A stretch of DNA of 64,000 nucleotides from Luteibacter aegosomaticola (GTDB lineage: Bacteria; Pseudomonadota; Gammaproteobacteria; Xanthomonadales; Rhodanobacteraceae): contig NZ_CP095741.1 of assembly GCF_023078475.1 (NCBI RefSeq), positions 620,001 to 684,000 on the forward strand. The letters are read 5' to 3'. Of the stretch, positions 1-8,467 are shown piece after piece. The number at the start of each line of letters is the position of its first letter. Within the stretch, counting starts at the first letter, position 1. A program made the translations under genes and the position numbers. The notes under the pieces were generated by a model. That model was not told the DNA's origin. It searched no databases and saw only the letters and a program-made list of their open reading frames with translations.

Positions 1-449
1 CCCCGGGGCCGGGCACGCCCGATGATTCGGGCGTCTCCATCGACATCCTCAAGGAACTGGCTGGCGAGCTGCCCATCTTCGGCGTTTGCCTCGGTCACCA
101 GGCCATCGGCCAGGTATTCGGCGGCAAGGTCATCCGGGCGCGCGAGATCATGCACGGCAAGACCTCGCCGGTGAAGCACCTGGGCAAGGGCGTCTTCGCC
201 GGCCTGCCCAACCCGTTCGAAGCCACCCGCTACCACTCGCTGGTGGTCGAAAAGGATTCGGTGCCGGATTGCCTGGAAGTCACCGCGTGGACCGAGCGCG
301 AGGATGGCTCCATCGACGAGATCATGGGCCTGCGTCACCGCACGCTCGATATCGAAGGCGTGCAGTTCCATCCGGAATCCATCCTCACCCAGCATGGCCA
401 CGACTTGCTGCGTAACTTCCTTGGCATGCCGTTGCCGCCTGCCGCCTGA
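1..449 (+). CDS. trpG: Anthranilate synthase component II (glutamine amidotransferase), 5' end cut off
   Basis: Supplies ammonia from glutamine to TrpE for anthranilate synthesis, the first step of tryptophan biosynthesis, in the cytoplasm. The open frame runs in from the window edge. It shows the class I amidotransferase nucleophile motif [11 protein letters not shown], the following HGK motif, and the C-terminal catalytic motif VQFHPES. The N-terminal part (about 45-50 residues by comparison with the roughly 190-residue family) lies outside the window. trpD follows 20 bases after the stop, as in the Xanthomonas trpGDC order. PabA is a close paralogue, but the trpD-trpC context decides for TrpG. 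Confidence 0.95.
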   Translation, partial: PGPGTPDDSGVSIDILKELAGELPIFGVCLGHQAIGQVFGGKVIRAREIMHGKTSPVKHLGKGVFAGLPNPFEATRYHSLVVEKDSVPDCLEVTAWTEREDGSIDEIMGLRHRTLDIEGVQFHPESILTQHGHDLLRNFLGMPLPPAA

Positions 450-469
450 TCCACCGCCCGGGACGTTCC

Positions 470-1501
470 ATGCCGATTACCCCCTCCGAGGCGCTTCAGC
501 GCACCATCGAACACCGCGAGATCTTCCATGACGAGATGATCGAGCTGATGCACCAGATCATGCGCGGCGATGTCAGCCCGCTCATGACCGCTGCGATCCT
601 TACCGGCCTGCGGGTGAAGAAGGAAACGGTCGGCGAGATCACAGGCGCGGCGCGCGTCATGCGCGACCTGTCGGCGAAGGTGGAGGCGAGCCCGCACCCG
701 CATTTCGTCGATATCGTCGGGACCGGCGGTGACGGTGCGTCGTCATTCAATATTTCCACGGCATCGATGTTCGTGGCCGCGGCCGCTGGTGCGCGTGTCG
801 CCAAGCACGGTGGCCGCAGCGTGTCCTCCAAATCCGGCAGCGCCGATGTGCTTGAGGCGCTGGGCGCCCGGATCGAGCTGCTCCCGGCCCAGGTGGCCGT
901 GTGCATGGACGAAGTCGATATCGGCTTCATGTTCGCGCCGAACCACCACCCGGCCATGAAGGTGGTCTCGCCGGTGCGCCGCGAAATGGGCGTCCGTACC
1001 ATCTTCAACATCCTCGGCCCGCTGACCAATCCGGCTGGTGCCCAGAACATTCTCATGGGTGTGTTCCATCCGGATTTGGTGGGTATCCAGGTGCGTGTAC
1101 TCCAGGCGCTGGGCGCGAACCACGCCATGGTGGTCTGGGGTCGCGATGGGATGGACGAGATTTCCCTTGGCGCAGCCACGCTCGTGGGCGAGCTGCGTAA
1201 CGGCAAGGTCACCGAATACGAGATCGAGCCGGAGGATTTTGGCCTTTCCATGGCCTCCAGCCGTAACCTGCGCGTCGAGAACGTGGAAGAATCGAAGGCC
1301 ATGCTGCTGGATGCCATTTCCGGCGTGCCGGGCGTGGCCCATGACATTGTCTGCCTGAACGCGGGCGCGGCCCTGTACACGGCCGATGTGGCGCCCAGCA
1401 TCCAGGCGGGTATCGATCTGGCGCGGGCGACCATCGCAAGTGGCGCGGCTCGTGCCAAAATCGACACGTTCGTGGCCGCGACGCAGCGGCTCGGCGCCTG
1501 A
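470..1501 (+). CDS. trpD: Anthranilate phosphoribosyltransferase
   Basis: Transfers the phosphoribosyl group of PRPP to anthranilate (second committed step of tryptophan synthesis). The 343-residue length is normal for the family. The glycine-rich PRPP loop GTGGDG lies at residues 84-89, and the [21 protein letters not shown] region that binds phosphate and anthranilate lies at about 112-132. It sits between trpG (20-base gap) and trpC (48-base gap) on the same strand, so one transcript is likely. No attenuator or TrpR-type operator is visible inside the block; any promoter would lie before the window. Confidence 0.97.
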   Translation: MPITPSEALQRTIEHREIFHDEMIELMHQIMRGDVSPLMTAAILTGLRVKKETVGEITGAARVMRDLSAKVEASPHPHFVDIVGTGGDGASSFNISTASMFVAAAAGARVAKHGGRSVSSKSGSADVLEALGARIELLPAQVAVCMDEVDIGFMFAPNHHPAMKVVSPVRREMGVRTIFNILGPLTNPAGAQNILMGVFHPDLVGIQVRVLQALGANHAMVVWGRDGMDEISLGAATLVGELRNGKVTEYEIEPEDFGLSMASSRNLRVENVEESKAMLLDAISGVPGVAHDIVCLNAGAALYTADVAPSIQAGIDLARATIASGAARAKIDTFVAATQRLGA

Positions 1502-1549
1502 TATCGTCGGGTTACCCCACCCCCGGCCTTACCCTAGGAAGCGACACCG

Positions 1550-2401
1550 ATGCCCGACATCCTCCACCGTATCCTCGACCGCAAGGTAGAAGAGATCGCC
1601 GAGCGCAGCCGCAAGCGCACGATGGACGACCTTGCCGCGCAGATCGCCGATCTCGGGGAAACCCGCGGCTTCGTCGCCGCGATCGATGCGCGCCTGTACG
1701 AGAACAAGCCTGCAGTTATCGCCGAGGTGAAGAAGGCCAGTCCGTCGAAGGGGCTTATCCGTCCCGATTTCGATCCGGCCGCCATCGCCCGCAGCTACGA
1801 AGCCGGCGGCGCCACGTGCCTCTCCGTACTCACCGACGCTGATTTCTTCCAGGGCCACGAGGATTACCTCCGCCAGGCCCGCGAAGCATGCAACCTGCCG
1901 ATCCTGCGCAAGGATTTCATCATCGATGAGTACCAGGTGTACGAAGCCCGTGTGATCGGCGCCGATTGCATCCTGCTCATCGTGTCGGCGTTCGGTTCCA
2001 AGGAAAGCGACGGCGACATCATCTACGACGAGAGCCGCCTCACCGAGCTTTCGCTTCTCGCCGCCGAGCTCGATCTCGACGTGCTGGTGGAAGTGCATAA
2101 CGAAGAAGAACTCGAGATTGCACTCGGTATGCCGGCGCCCCTGATCGGCGTGAACAACCGCAACCTGCGCACCTTCGAAACCTCGCTCGGCACGTCGCTG
2201 AAGCTGAAGGATCGCGTGGGCCCGGATACCGCGATCGTCGCGGAGTCGGGCATCCACACGCCGGAGGATGTGCGTACGCTGCGCGAGAAGGGTATCCATA
2301 CCTTCCTTGTCGGCGAGGCGTTCATGCGCGCTGCCGATCCGGGCGCTGAGCTGCAGAAGTTGTTCGGCGTCCACGCACCGACCCACCCGCACAAACACTG
2401 A
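1550..2401 (+). CDS. trpC: Indole-3-glycerol phosphate synthase
   Basis: Cyclises carboxyphenylamino-deoxyribulose phosphate to indole-3-glycerol phosphate. It is a single-function TIM barrel of 283 residues (not fused to TrpF). Active-site segments are present in order: EVKKASPSKG at about 59-68, LRKDFI, LVEVHNEEE, GVNNRN and AESGIH, carrying the expected Glu, Lys and Asn residues. An AGGAAG ribosome site lies 8 bases before the ATG. The C-terminal tail is His-rich (THPHKH). The next gene starts 7 bases after the stop, so the transcript probably continues. Confidence 0.97.
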   Translation: MPDILHRILDRKVEEIAERSRKRTMDDLAAQIADLGETRGFVAAIDARLYENKPAVIAEVKKASPSKGLIRPDFDPAAIARSYEAGGATCLSVLTDADFFQGHEDYLRQAREACNLPILRKDFIIDEYQVYEARVIGADCILLIVSAFGSKESDGDIIYDESRLTELSLLAAELDLDVLVEVHNEEELEIALGMPAPLIGVNNRNLRTFETSLGTSLKLKDRVGPDTAIVAESGIHTPEDVRTLREKGIHTFLVGEAFMRAADPGAELQKLFGVHAPTHPHKH

Positions 2402-2408
2402 GCAAGAC

Positions 2409-3113
2409 ATGGAACAGGGGCATGAGCCGGAGGTGGCTGCCACCTCCGCCGACGCACGACGCGTCGTGTTGTTCGATTTCGATGGCGTGATCGTGCGCCA
2501 CCAGACGCTGGAGCTGTTCTTCCGCGAACGCCTCGCGGGGTTCGGTCGCTGGCGCCTGTTGCTGGGGTTGCCCTGGCTGCCGCTGGTCCCGTTCATGCGC
2601 GGCAGTGCCGCTGGGTCGCGGATCCTCGGCCGCGTCTTCCTTCGCGTCGTGACGTTCGGGCGAAGTGAGGCGTCCTACAAGCGGCTGCTCACCGAGTTCG
2701 GCCGTGCTTATGCCCGCCGCCCTGGCGTGTTCGTACGCGATGGCGTGGCGACGCTGCGCCGGCATGTCGAGGCGGGCGATCGCGTGCTCATCGTCACCGG
2801 CAACGACGGCACCCTCGTGCAGACCATTCTTGATGAGGTGAACCTCCAGGGCGCCGAGCTTCTGGCTTCGAAGGTGCGCGGCGGGTTGTTCGGCGTGCAC
2901 TTCACCCAGCACAACGTCGACGGCATGAAGGTGAAGGCCGTCGAGCGCGCGGGTATCCCGCGGCCCTGGGCGGTGGCCTACGGGGATTCCACCTCGGACC
3001 TCGCCATGCTGAAGGCGGCCGAAGCGGCGAAGCTCGTCAACCCAAGCCCGAAGACGCTGAAAAAGATGCGTAAGCCTTTGGGTGAGAAGCTCGAGGTCCT
3101 CGGCTGGTACTGA
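2409..3113 (+). CDS. HAD-IB family phosphatase (phosphoserine-phosphatase-like)
   Basis: Cytoplasmic HAD-fold hydrolase of 234 residues, expected to dephosphorylate a small molecule. Motif I is DFDGV at residues 23-27 (usual form DxDGT; both Asp are present), motif II is the Thr in VTGN, and motif IV is GDSTSD. The segment between motifs I and II is mostly helical cap, as in SerB and related enzymes. The ATG used here is 7 bases after the trpC stop; the frame stays open further upstream inside trpC, but that part reads as an antiregister of trpC. Co-transcription with trpGDC is likely. The substrate cannot be told from sequence. Confidence 0.85.
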   Translation: MEQGHEPEVAATSADARRVVLFDFDGVIVRHQTLELFFRERLAGFGRWRLLLGLPWLPLVPFMRGSAAGSRILGRVFLRVVTFGRSEASYKRLLTEFGRAYARRPGVFVRDGVATLRRHVEAGDRVLIVTGNDGTLVQTILDEVNLQGAELLASKVRGGLFGVHFTQHNVDGMKVKAVERAGIPRPWAVAYGDSTSDLAMLKAAEAAKLVNPSPKTLKKMRKPLGEKLEVLGWY

Positions 3114-3120
3114 GGTAACC

Positions 3121-3140
3121 GGGATCGCGCAAATGCGCAC
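3121..3140. repeat. Short REP-like palindrome
   Basis: A GGGATCGCGC-AAAT-GCGCAC hairpin, a divergent member of the intergenic palindrome family also seen at 3165, 6124, 15862, 40194, 40279 and 51236. It lies just after the HAD gene stop and may protect or end that transcript. Confidence 0.5.
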
Positions 3141-3164
3141 CCACACGAAACCTGCCTTGCCCTT

Positions 3165-3191
3165 GTAGGGGCGCGCTTGCGCGCGCTCCCC
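3165..3191. repeat. REP-like intergenic palindrome
   Basis: GTAGGGGCGCGCTTGCGCGC followed by GCTCCCC. It shares the core GCGCGCTTGCGCGCG with copies at 6124, 15862, 40194 and 51236, all between genes. It forms a GC-rich hairpin with a small loop. Confidence 0.75.
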
Positions 3192-3284
3192 TCAATGTTC
3201 CACATGCTGCAATGTCGCTTGCACGCCCCGGCCCGCGAACGCTAGCCTCACTTTCTGCACCCCGTCCCCCTTCATGGATGTCCG

Positions 3285-4235
3285 ATGTACCTGTCTTCCC
3301 TGCGTGAGCTCGCCATTGGCAGCCGCCTCAAAGCGCTGAGCGACTACTTCTACCAGGCGGTGGACGAGGTTTACCGCGCGAGTGGGGCGGGCATCGAATC
3401 GCGCTGGTTCCCGGTCATGCGCTTCCTGCGCGACGTGGGCCCCACGACGGTCACCGAAGTGGCTACCGCCATCGGGCAGACGCACTCCGCGGTCAGCCAG
3501 CTGGCCGACCGCCTCGTGGAGGCCGGGATGGTGGTTCGCCAACGTGACCCGGCTGATGGCCGGCGCAGCGTGCTGGCGCTCACCGATGCGGGCGAGCGGG
3601 CGCTGGGCGCCCTCGGCCCGGTGTGGCTGGCGCTACGCCGTGGCATGGCGGAATCCATGGGCCCGCGCATGCTTGATCTGCTCGACGCCATCGATGGCTG
3701 CGAGCAGGCCCTTGAAGCCAAACCGCTGGTTGCCGCCGTCATCGAGCAGCGTGCCGCGCTGTCGCGTGAAGGCGTGCAGGTGGTGCCGTGGGATATGGCT
3801 TACGCCGATCACTTCCGCCGGCTCAACCAGCAGTGGCTGGAGCGGCACTTCCGCGTGGAAGACGTGGATCGCGAGCTGTTCGCCGAGCCCGAACGCCTGG
3901 TGATCCAGCCGGGTGGGGCCATTTTCTTCGCGCTCTACGCGGGCGAGGTCATCGGCACCTGCGCGCTGCTGCACGAAGGCGAGGGCGTGTACGAGCTGTC
4001 GAAGATGGGTGTGGACGAGAACTTCCGCGGCCTCGGTGCCGGGCGCCTGCTGCTGGATGCTGCGATCGCGGCGTTCCGCGAGCGGGGCGGCACGCGTCTG
4101 TTCCTCGAATCCAACAGCCGCCTCGGCCGGGCACTCGGGATGTACGAGCGCGCGGGTTTCGTCCGCCAACACGCCATCCGCCCGGGCTCGCACTACGAGC
4201 GGGCGGATGTGTACATGGTGTTCCAGACCCCCTGA
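3285..4235 (+). CDS. MarR regulator / GNAT acetyltransferase fusion
   Basis: A 316-residue protein with two domains. Residues 1-150 form a MarR-type winged helix (recognition region about 55-80, wing about 90-100, with the DPADGRRSVLALT wing sequence typical of MarR). Residues about 165-316 form a GNAT acetyltransferase with the acetyl-CoA pyrophosphate loop RGLGAG at 248-253. MarR-GNAT fusions are a known architecture; substrates are mostly unknown. It stands alone after the trp block, is preceded by the REP pair, and runs towards clp with only 17 bases between the two stops. Confidence 0.88.
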   Translation: MYLSSLRELAIGSRLKALSDYFYQAVDEVYRASGAGIESRWFPVMRFLRDVGPTTVTEVATAIGQTHSAVSQLADRLVEAGMVVRQRDPADGRRSVLALTDAGERALGALGPVWLALRRGMAESMGPRMLDLLDAIDGCEQALEAKPLVAAVIEQRAALSREGVQVVPWDMAYADHFRRLNQQWLERHFRVEDVDRELFAEPERLVIQPGGAIFFALYAGEVIGTCALLHEGEGVYELSKMGVDENFRGLGAGRLLLDAAIAAFRERGGTRLFLESNSRLGRALGMYERAGFVRQHAIRPGSHYERADVYMVFQTP

Positions 4236-4252
4236 GGGGTCTGGGCCGCGGC

Positions 4253-5035
4253 TTAGCGGGTGCCGCGAACCACGATGGTCTTGCCGGACACGTCGATCAT
4301 GCGCTCTTCCTCGAGCTGCTTGAGGACGCGGCCGACCATCTCGCGGGAGCAGCCGACGATCCGGCTCACTTCCTGGCGGGAGATGCGGATCTGGGTGCCA
4401 TCCGGGTGAGTCATCGCATCCGGTTCCTGGCACAGGTCCAGGAGGGTGCGCGATACCCGGTTGGTCACGTCCATGAACGCCATGCGGCTTACCTGGCGCG
4501 AGGTGCGCAGGAGGCGGTGGGTCAGTTGAGACCCGATGGCGAACAGCAGTTTCGGGCACTCGGCGGAAAGCGGGCCTTCCAGAAGCTGGAAGAGGCGCTC
4601 GTAGCTGATTTCGGCCATTTCCACCGCGGTACGGGTCCGGACCAGCGACTCACGCTGGGCCTGCTCGACAAAGAGCCCCATCTCGCCAATGAACTGCCCA
4701 CGGTTGATGTAGGCAAGGATCAGTTCGCGGCCTTCCTCATCCTCCGTGCAGACGGCAAGCGAGCCATCTACCACGTAGTAAAGGGTGTTGGCCGGATCGC
4801 CCGGGCGGATGATGGCCGTTTTCCCCGGATAACGGCGACGATGGCAGGCATCGAGGAAACGGCTCATGGAGGCCGGATCGGGTGCGAAGCTCAGCGGAGC
4901 CTGCGACCGTTCGAACGCCTGTTGCAACAGATATTTGAGTTGAGCCACAGCTGATTCCGTTGAGCCTCTATGGCATGGCGCCCCAAATCGAGCGGCCGGC
5001 CGACGGATTTCCGTCAGGCGACGCCGACTCGCCAT
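4253..5035 (-). CDS. clp: CRP/FNR-family transcription factor, Clp-like
   Basis: Global regulator of the CRP family. Residues about 60-150 form the cyclic-nucleotide beta-roll (IIRPGDPANTLYYVVDGS onward). The recognition helix lies in SRQEVSRIVGCSREMVGRVL near the C-terminus, and the protein ends KTIVVRGTR as in Xanthomonas Clp. Clp of Xanthomonas responds to c-di-GMP rather than activating with cAMP alone; that this copy does so is inference. The start is uncertain: ATG at 5035 gives 260 residues, a GTG at 4948 gives about 231, which matches the family length better. It is divergent from speD, as in Xanthomonas. Confidence 0.9.
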   Translation of the reverse strand: MASRRRLTEIRRPAARFGAPCHRGSTESAVAQLKYLLQQAFERSQAPLSFAPDPASMSRFLDACHRRRYPGKTAIIRPGDPANTLYYVVDGSLAVCTEDEEGRELILAYINRGQFIGEMGLFVEQAQRESLVRTRTAVEMAEISYERLFQLLEGPLSAECPKLLFAIGSQLTHRLLRTSRQVSRMAFMDVTNRVSRTLLDLCQEPDAMTHPDGTQIRISRQEVSRIVGCSREMVGRVLKQLEEERMIDVSGKTIVVRGTR

Positions 5036-5289
5036 GTCCCCGGGGGGATTATTGCAGACAACCTAGGGCCAAAATCCACCATAAATGACGATTGAGCCCA
5101 AGTTGTTCAAATCCTCACCACTTTGCCCCATAATTTTACCCCCTCGGCACCCAGCCCCTGTCTCGGGCTGTTCATAAACGAGGGGCAGACTGGTCGTCTG
5201 CTCGTGCACCATCCAATTTCTTTGTTGCGGGGACCCTTGCTGCTAACCCGTGTCTGCTGCTGGCCGTCACCCGGCCTCGGAGAGTCGCT

Positions 5290-6075
5290 GTGGTCAAACC
5301 GCTTCCCCGCCTTCGCCTCCAGGGTTTTAACAACCTCACCAAGGCGCTGAGCTTCAACATCTACGATATCTGCTATGCCGTTTCCGAACAGCAGCGCCAG
5401 AACTACATCGAGTACATCGATGAGCAGTACGACGCTGACCGCCTGACGCAGATCCTCACGGACGTGGCCGAGATCATCGGCGCCAACATCCTGAATATCG
5501 CCCGCCAGGACTACGACCCGCAGGGCGCGTCGGTCACCATCCTCATTTCCGAGGAGCCGGTGGTCGAGAAGCTGGGCCGCGACACCATCTCCGGTGCCGT
5601 CGTCGCCCACATGGACAAGAGCCACATCACCGTCCATACCTACCCGGAAACGCACCCGCACAACGGTATTGCCACCTTCCGCGCGGATATCGACGTGGCC
5701 ACCTGCGGCGTCATCTCGCCGCTGAAGGCCCTGAACTACCTGATCGACAGCTTCGAGTCGGATATCGTCATCGCTGACTACCGCGTGCGCGGCTTCACCC
5801 GTGACGTGAAGGGCAAGAAGCACTTCATCGACCACAAGATCAACTCGGTGCAGGACTACCTGGCGAAGCACATCCGCCAGAAGTACGAGATGTTCGACGT
5901 GAACGTGTACCAGGAAAACATCTTCCACACGAAGATGCACATCAAGGACTTCGACCTCGACACCTACCTGTTCGAGGCTCAGGCCGACGACCTCTCGTTC
6001 AAGGAGCGCCAGCGCATCGAATCGCTGCTCCGCCGCGAGATCGAGGAACTCTTCCACGGCCGCAACCTGATGTAA
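5290..6075 (+). CDS. speD: S-adenosylmethionine decarboxylase proenzyme (E. coli type)
   Basis: Makes decarboxylated AdoMet, the aminopropyl donor for spermidine. It is 261 residues long and resembles the Xanthomonas protein over its whole length. The self-cleavage site is in [12 protein letters not shown]; cleavage before Ser111 generates the pyruvoyl cofactor. The start is GTG, chosen because [20 protein letters not shown] is the conserved N-terminus. A strong intrinsic terminator follows at once. The 254-base gap to divergent clp must hold both promoters; no clean -35/-10 pair could be assigned there. Confidence 0.96.
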   Translation: MVKPLPRLRLQGFNNLTKALSFNIYDICYAVSEQQRQNYIEYIDEQYDADRLTQILTDVAEIIGANILNIARQDYDPQGASVTILISEEPVVEKLGRDTISGAVVAHMDKSHITVHTYPETHPHNGIATFRADIDVATCGVISPLKALNYLIDSFESDIVIADYRVRGFTRDVKGKKHFIDHKINSVQDYLAKHIRQKYEMFDVNVYQENIFHTKMHIKDFDLDTYLFEAQADDLSFKERQRIESLLRREIEELFHGRNLM

Positions 6076-6076
6076 C

Positions 6077-6105
6077 AAAAAGCCCCGCGAAAGCGGGGCT
6101 TTTTC
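6077..6105 (+). terminator. Intrinsic terminator of speD
   Basis: Perfect 8-bp stem AGCCCCGC (6081-6088) / GCGGGGCT (6093-6100) with a GAAA loop, flanked by AAAA before and TTTTT after. It should work in both directions and also serve coq7, which converges from the other side. Confidence 0.93.
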
Positions 6106-6123
6106 GTTGCGGGTGGCGTCACC

Positions 6124-6147
6124 GGCGCGCCCTTGCGCGCGATCCCC
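6124..6147. repeat. REP-like intergenic palindrome
   Basis: GGCGCGCCCTTGCGCGCGAT then CCCC, just after the speD terminator and before the coq7 stop. It belongs to the same family as the copies at 3165, 15862, 40194 and 51236. Confidence 0.65.
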
Positions 6148-6154
6148 GCCCGCC

Positions 6155-6796
6155 TCAGATCCGATAGGCAACGGCCTTCATCACCGCCGAAGCCGCATGC
6201 ATAAGCCCCGGAATCGGGAACGGAAGATCAATCCCGCCCCGCGCCTGCGCCGCATCCGCATGCCGGATCTCATCCTCCTGCATCTGCTTCAGGATGGCCC
6301 GTGAACGGTCATCCTGGGCCGGCAGCCGCTCCAGGTGCTCGGCCAGATGGGCCTCCACCTGGCGCTCGGTCTCCACCACGAAACCCAGGCTGATCGGGTC
6401 GCCCACCGCGGCGGCGGCCACGCCAATGGCATAGCTGCCGGCGTACCAGAGGGGGTTCAGCAGGCTCGGGCGGGCATCCAGCTGCTTCAGCCGCTCCGCG
6501 CACCAGGCCAGGTGGTCGGTCTCTTCCTGGGCCGCGTGGAGCAGGTGCGCCTTCGTGTCTTCCGTGCGGGCGAGGGCCGCCTGGCCCATATAGAGCGCCT
6601 GTGCACAAACCTCTCCGACATGGTTGATCCGCATCAGGCCGGCCGCGTGGCGGCGCTCGGCGTCGTCCAACGGGGCATCGGGCACGGCATCGCCCGGGGA
6701 GGCGCGGTGGGCCTCGGGCGAGCCTGCGACGGCTTCCATGGCGCGCTCCAGCCCGGCAAGCAGGCGGTCGAACGGGGTGAGGGTGCGGACGGACAC
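6155..6796 (-). CDS. coq7: 2-polyprenyl-3-methyl-6-methoxy-1,4-benzoquinone monooxygenase
   Basis: Di-iron hydroxylase that catalyses the penultimate step of ubiquinone synthesis at the inner membrane. The GTG start at 6796 is preceded by AAAGGAG and gives 213 residues, the usual length; the frame is open further upstream but unlike the family. Iron-ligand segments are [24 protein letters not shown] and a C-terminal EDEIRHAD. This is the Coq7 type found in many proteobacteria instead of UbiF. It is transcribed away from rplM and converges on speD. Confidence 0.94.
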   Translation of the reverse strand: MSVRTLTPFDRLLAGLERAMEAVAGSPEAHRASPGDAVPDAPLDDAERRHAAGLMRINHVGEVCAQALYMGQAALARTEDTKAHLLHAAQEETDHLAWCAERLKQLDARPSLLNPLWYAGSYAIGVAAAAVGDPISLGFVVETERQVEAHLAEHLERLPAQDDRSRAILKQMQEDEIRHADAAQARGGIDLPFPIPGLMHAASAVMKAVAYRI

Positions 6797-6807
6797 GGGC
6801 GGCTCCT

Positions 6808-6837
6808 TTGAATGTGGGGACCTGCACACGTTACAAT
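6808..6837 (+). promoter_or_regulatory. Predicted sigma-70 promoter towards rplM (upstream, P1)
   Basis: TTGAAT (6808-6813), an 18-base spacer, and TACAAT (6832-6837) on the plus strand. It overlaps the coq7 ribosome site on the other strand. Transcription would start near 6844, exactly at a GTG that opens a 24-codon frame ending at 6918. Confidence 0.5.
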
Positions 6838-6910
6838 GGGCGGGTGCCCCGGCGGGGTGATCGTGCTGCGGCTGCTTGTCGCGCCGAGCGTCCCTTGCCA
6901 CTGGCACCCC

Positions 6911-6941
6911 TTGTGTAAAGGCGGCGTCATCATGCTATGAT
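6911..6941 (+). promoter_or_regulatory. Possible second promoter before rplM (P2)
   Basis: TTGTGT (6911-6916) and TATGAT (6936-6941) with a long 19-base spacer. The leader that follows (about 6948-7070) holds a small hairpin around AGCTCACCT / AGGTGGGCT (6953-6973), which could be part of an autoregulatory rplM leader; no match to a known leader was established. Confidence 0.4.
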
Positions 6942-7070
6942 TGTCGGCCCGAAGCTCACCTGATAGGTGGGCTTGCGCGATGCAGGATAAATCGATATTC
7001 TCTCGCGTCTTTGCTTTCACCGATTCCGTGTTCCGTCCCTTTGGTGGGCGGCAAACCAGGTATTTTCGAA

Positions 7071-7499
7071 ATGAAAACGTTCAGCGCCAAGCCGGAGAGC
7101 GTCAAGCGCGATTGGTTCGTGATTGACGCCACGAACAAGACCCTGGGTCGTCTGTCGACCGAGGTCGCGCGCCGTCTCCGCGGCAAGCATAAGCCCGAGT
7201 TCACCCCGCACGTCGATACCGGCGATTACATCGTCGTGATCAACGCCGAGAAGGTGGCTGTCACCGGTGCGAAGCTGGACGACAAGATGTACCACCGCTT
7301 CACCGGCTACGTCGGCAACCTGAAGACCACGAGTCTCAAGGATCTGCTGGCTACGCACCCGGAGCGCGTGATCGAGATCGCCGTCAAGGGCATGCTGCCG
7401 AAGAACCCGCTGGGTCGCGCCATGTACCGCAAGCTCAAGGTGTACGGCGGTGCCGAGCACCCGCACACCGCCCAGCAGCCGCAGCAGCTGGACATCTAA
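7071..7499 (+). CDS. rplM: 50S ribosomal protein L13
   Basis: Early-assembling 50S protein that binds 23S rRNA. The ATG at 7071 gives 142 residues, the standard bacterial length, starting [20 protein letters not shown]. Conserved features include [16 protein letters not shown], the [15 protein letters not shown] segment and [11 protein letters not shown]. rpsI follows 9 bases later, the near-universal L13-S9 operon. Confidence 0.98.
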   Translation: MKTFSAKPESVKRDWFVIDATNKTLGRLSTEVARRLRGKHKPEFTPHVDTGDYIVVINAEKVAVTGAKLDDKMYHRFTGYVGNLKTTSLKDLLATHPERVIEIAVKGMLPKNPLGRAMYRKLKVYGGAEHPHTAQQPQQLDI

Positions 7500-7508
7500 G
7501 GAAACGCC

Positions 7509-7901
7509 ATGGCTATCCAGCAGAATTACGGTACCGGTCGCCGCAAGACCTCGGCAGCTCGCGTGTTCCTTCGTAAGGGCACTGGCGGCATCGTCGTCAA
7601 CGGCAAGCCGCTCGACATCTTCTTCGGCCGCGAAACGTCGCGCATGATCGTCCGTCAGCCGCTCGAGCTGACCGAGAACAGCGACAAGTTCGATATCATG
7701 GTCACGGTTGCTGGCGGTGGTATCACCGGCCAGGCCGGCGCCATCCGCCTCGGCATCGCTCGTGCACTCGTCGAATATGACGAAGCGCTGAAGTCGCCGC
7801 TGCGTAAGGCTGGTTTCATGACCCGCGACGCCCGCGAAGTCGAGCGTAAGAAGGTCGGTCTCCACAAGGCCCGCCGCGCCACCCAGTTCTCGAAGCGCTA
7901 A
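7509..7901 (+). CDS. rpsI: 30S ribosomal protein S9
   Basis: 30S head protein of 130 residues whose C-terminal tail reaches the P site. The start [19 protein letters not shown] and the basic end ATQFSKR are characteristic. It is co-transcribed with rplM (9-base gap). A hairpin and then tRNA-Gln follow. Confidence 0.98.
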   Translation: MAIQQNYGTGRRKTSAARVFLRKGTGGIVVNGKPLDIFFGRETSRMIVRQPLELTENSDKFDIMVTVAGGGITGQAGAIRLGIARALVEYDEALKSPLRKAGFMTRDAREVERKKVGLHKARRATQFSKR

Positions 7902-7912
7902 TCCGCTTCTAC

Positions 7913-7940
7913 TCGACGCTCCAAGGTCAGAGCGCGTCGA
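7913..7940 (+). terminator. Weak hairpin between rpsI and tRNA-Gln
   Basis: TCGACGC (7913-7919) pairs with GCGTCGA (7934-7940) around a 14-base loop. Only TTTCTT follows, so termination would be leaky. It may instead be a processing site that separates the tRNA from the ribosomal mRNA. Confidence 0.4.
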
Positions 7941-7949
7941 CAGGTTTCT

Positions 7950-8023
7950 TGGGAGATCGTCTAACGGTAGGACAACGGACTCTGACTCCGTTTATCTAGG
8001 TTCGAATCCTAGTCTCCCAGCCA
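7950..8023 (+). tRNA. tRNA-Gln (anticodon CTG)
   Basis: A 74-base cloverleaf. Acceptor TGGGAGA (7950-7956) pairs with TCTCCCA (8013-8019), followed by G and encoded CCA (8021-8023). The anticodon stem is ACGGA/TCCGT with loop CTCTGAC, so the anticodon is CTG (7982-7984), reading CAG. The T arm holds GGTTCGAATCC. It has the weak U1-A72 pair typical of tRNA-Gln. Confidence 0.96.
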
Positions 8024-8029
8024 AACCGG

Positions 8030-8062
8030 AAAGGGCCCTGAGCAATCAGGGCCCTTTCTTTT
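8030..8062 (+). terminator. Intrinsic terminator after tRNA-Gln
   Basis: Perfect 12-bp stem AAAGGGCCCTGA (8030-8041) / TCAGGGCCCTTT (8046-8057), GCAA loop, then CTTTTT. Confidence 0.93.
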
Positions 8063-8117
8063 TGCGTCGCGTTTGAGGCCAGCCTTTGAGACTATGCAGT
8101 CGAAAGGGGGAGCCACC

Positions 8118-8453
8118 ATGGGTTCGAAACAGGCCACCGTCGACTACATCGTCGACCAGCTCGCATCAGCCGGGCACATCTCGGCGAAGAAGATGTTCGG
8201 CGAATACGCGATCTATCACGGGGACAAGGTGGTCGCCCTGATCTGCGACGACCAGTTTTTCATCAAGCCGACGGCTGGTGGGAAAGCTTTCCTTGGGGAG
8301 TACGAGGAGGCGCCGCCCTATCCGGGTGCGAAGCCGTGCCCGGTCGTTCCGCCTGAGATGTGGGACGACCAGGAATGGATGTCCCAGCTGGTGGCCATCA
8401 CTGCCAGCGAATTGCCGGCGGCAAAGAAGAAGCCTGGGAAGAAGCCGCGTTGA
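8118..8453 (+). CDS. TfoX/Sxy N-terminal domain protein
   Basis: A 111-residue cytoplasmic protein with the TfoX N-terminal fold (DYIVDQLASAGHISAKKMFGEY, DKVVALICDDQFFIK, YPGAKP). TfoX/Sxy controls competence genes in Haemophilus and Vibrio, but stand-alone N-terminal domains like this are common and of unknown role. The ATG at 8118 follows an AAAGGGGGAG ribosome site; an upstream ATG at 8073 lacks one. The C-terminus is Lys-rich (KKKPGKKPR). Confidence 0.85.
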   Translation: MGSKQATVDYIVDQLASAGHISAKKMFGEYAIYHGDKVVALICDDQFFIKPTAGGKAFLGEYEEAPPYPGAKPCPVVPPEMWDDQEWMSQLVAITASELPAAKKKPGKKPR

Positions 8454-8467
8454 TCGAGCCGCGCGGA

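Noticed and set aside
1529..2596. A 355-codon minus-strand frame across trpC and the HAD gene
   Set aside because: Shadow of two confident genes.
5036..5289. Assigned promoters for clp and speD in their shared gap
   Set aside because: Candidate hexamers (TTGTTC at 5103, CATAAT at 5129) have a 20-base spacer, too poor to list as a feature.
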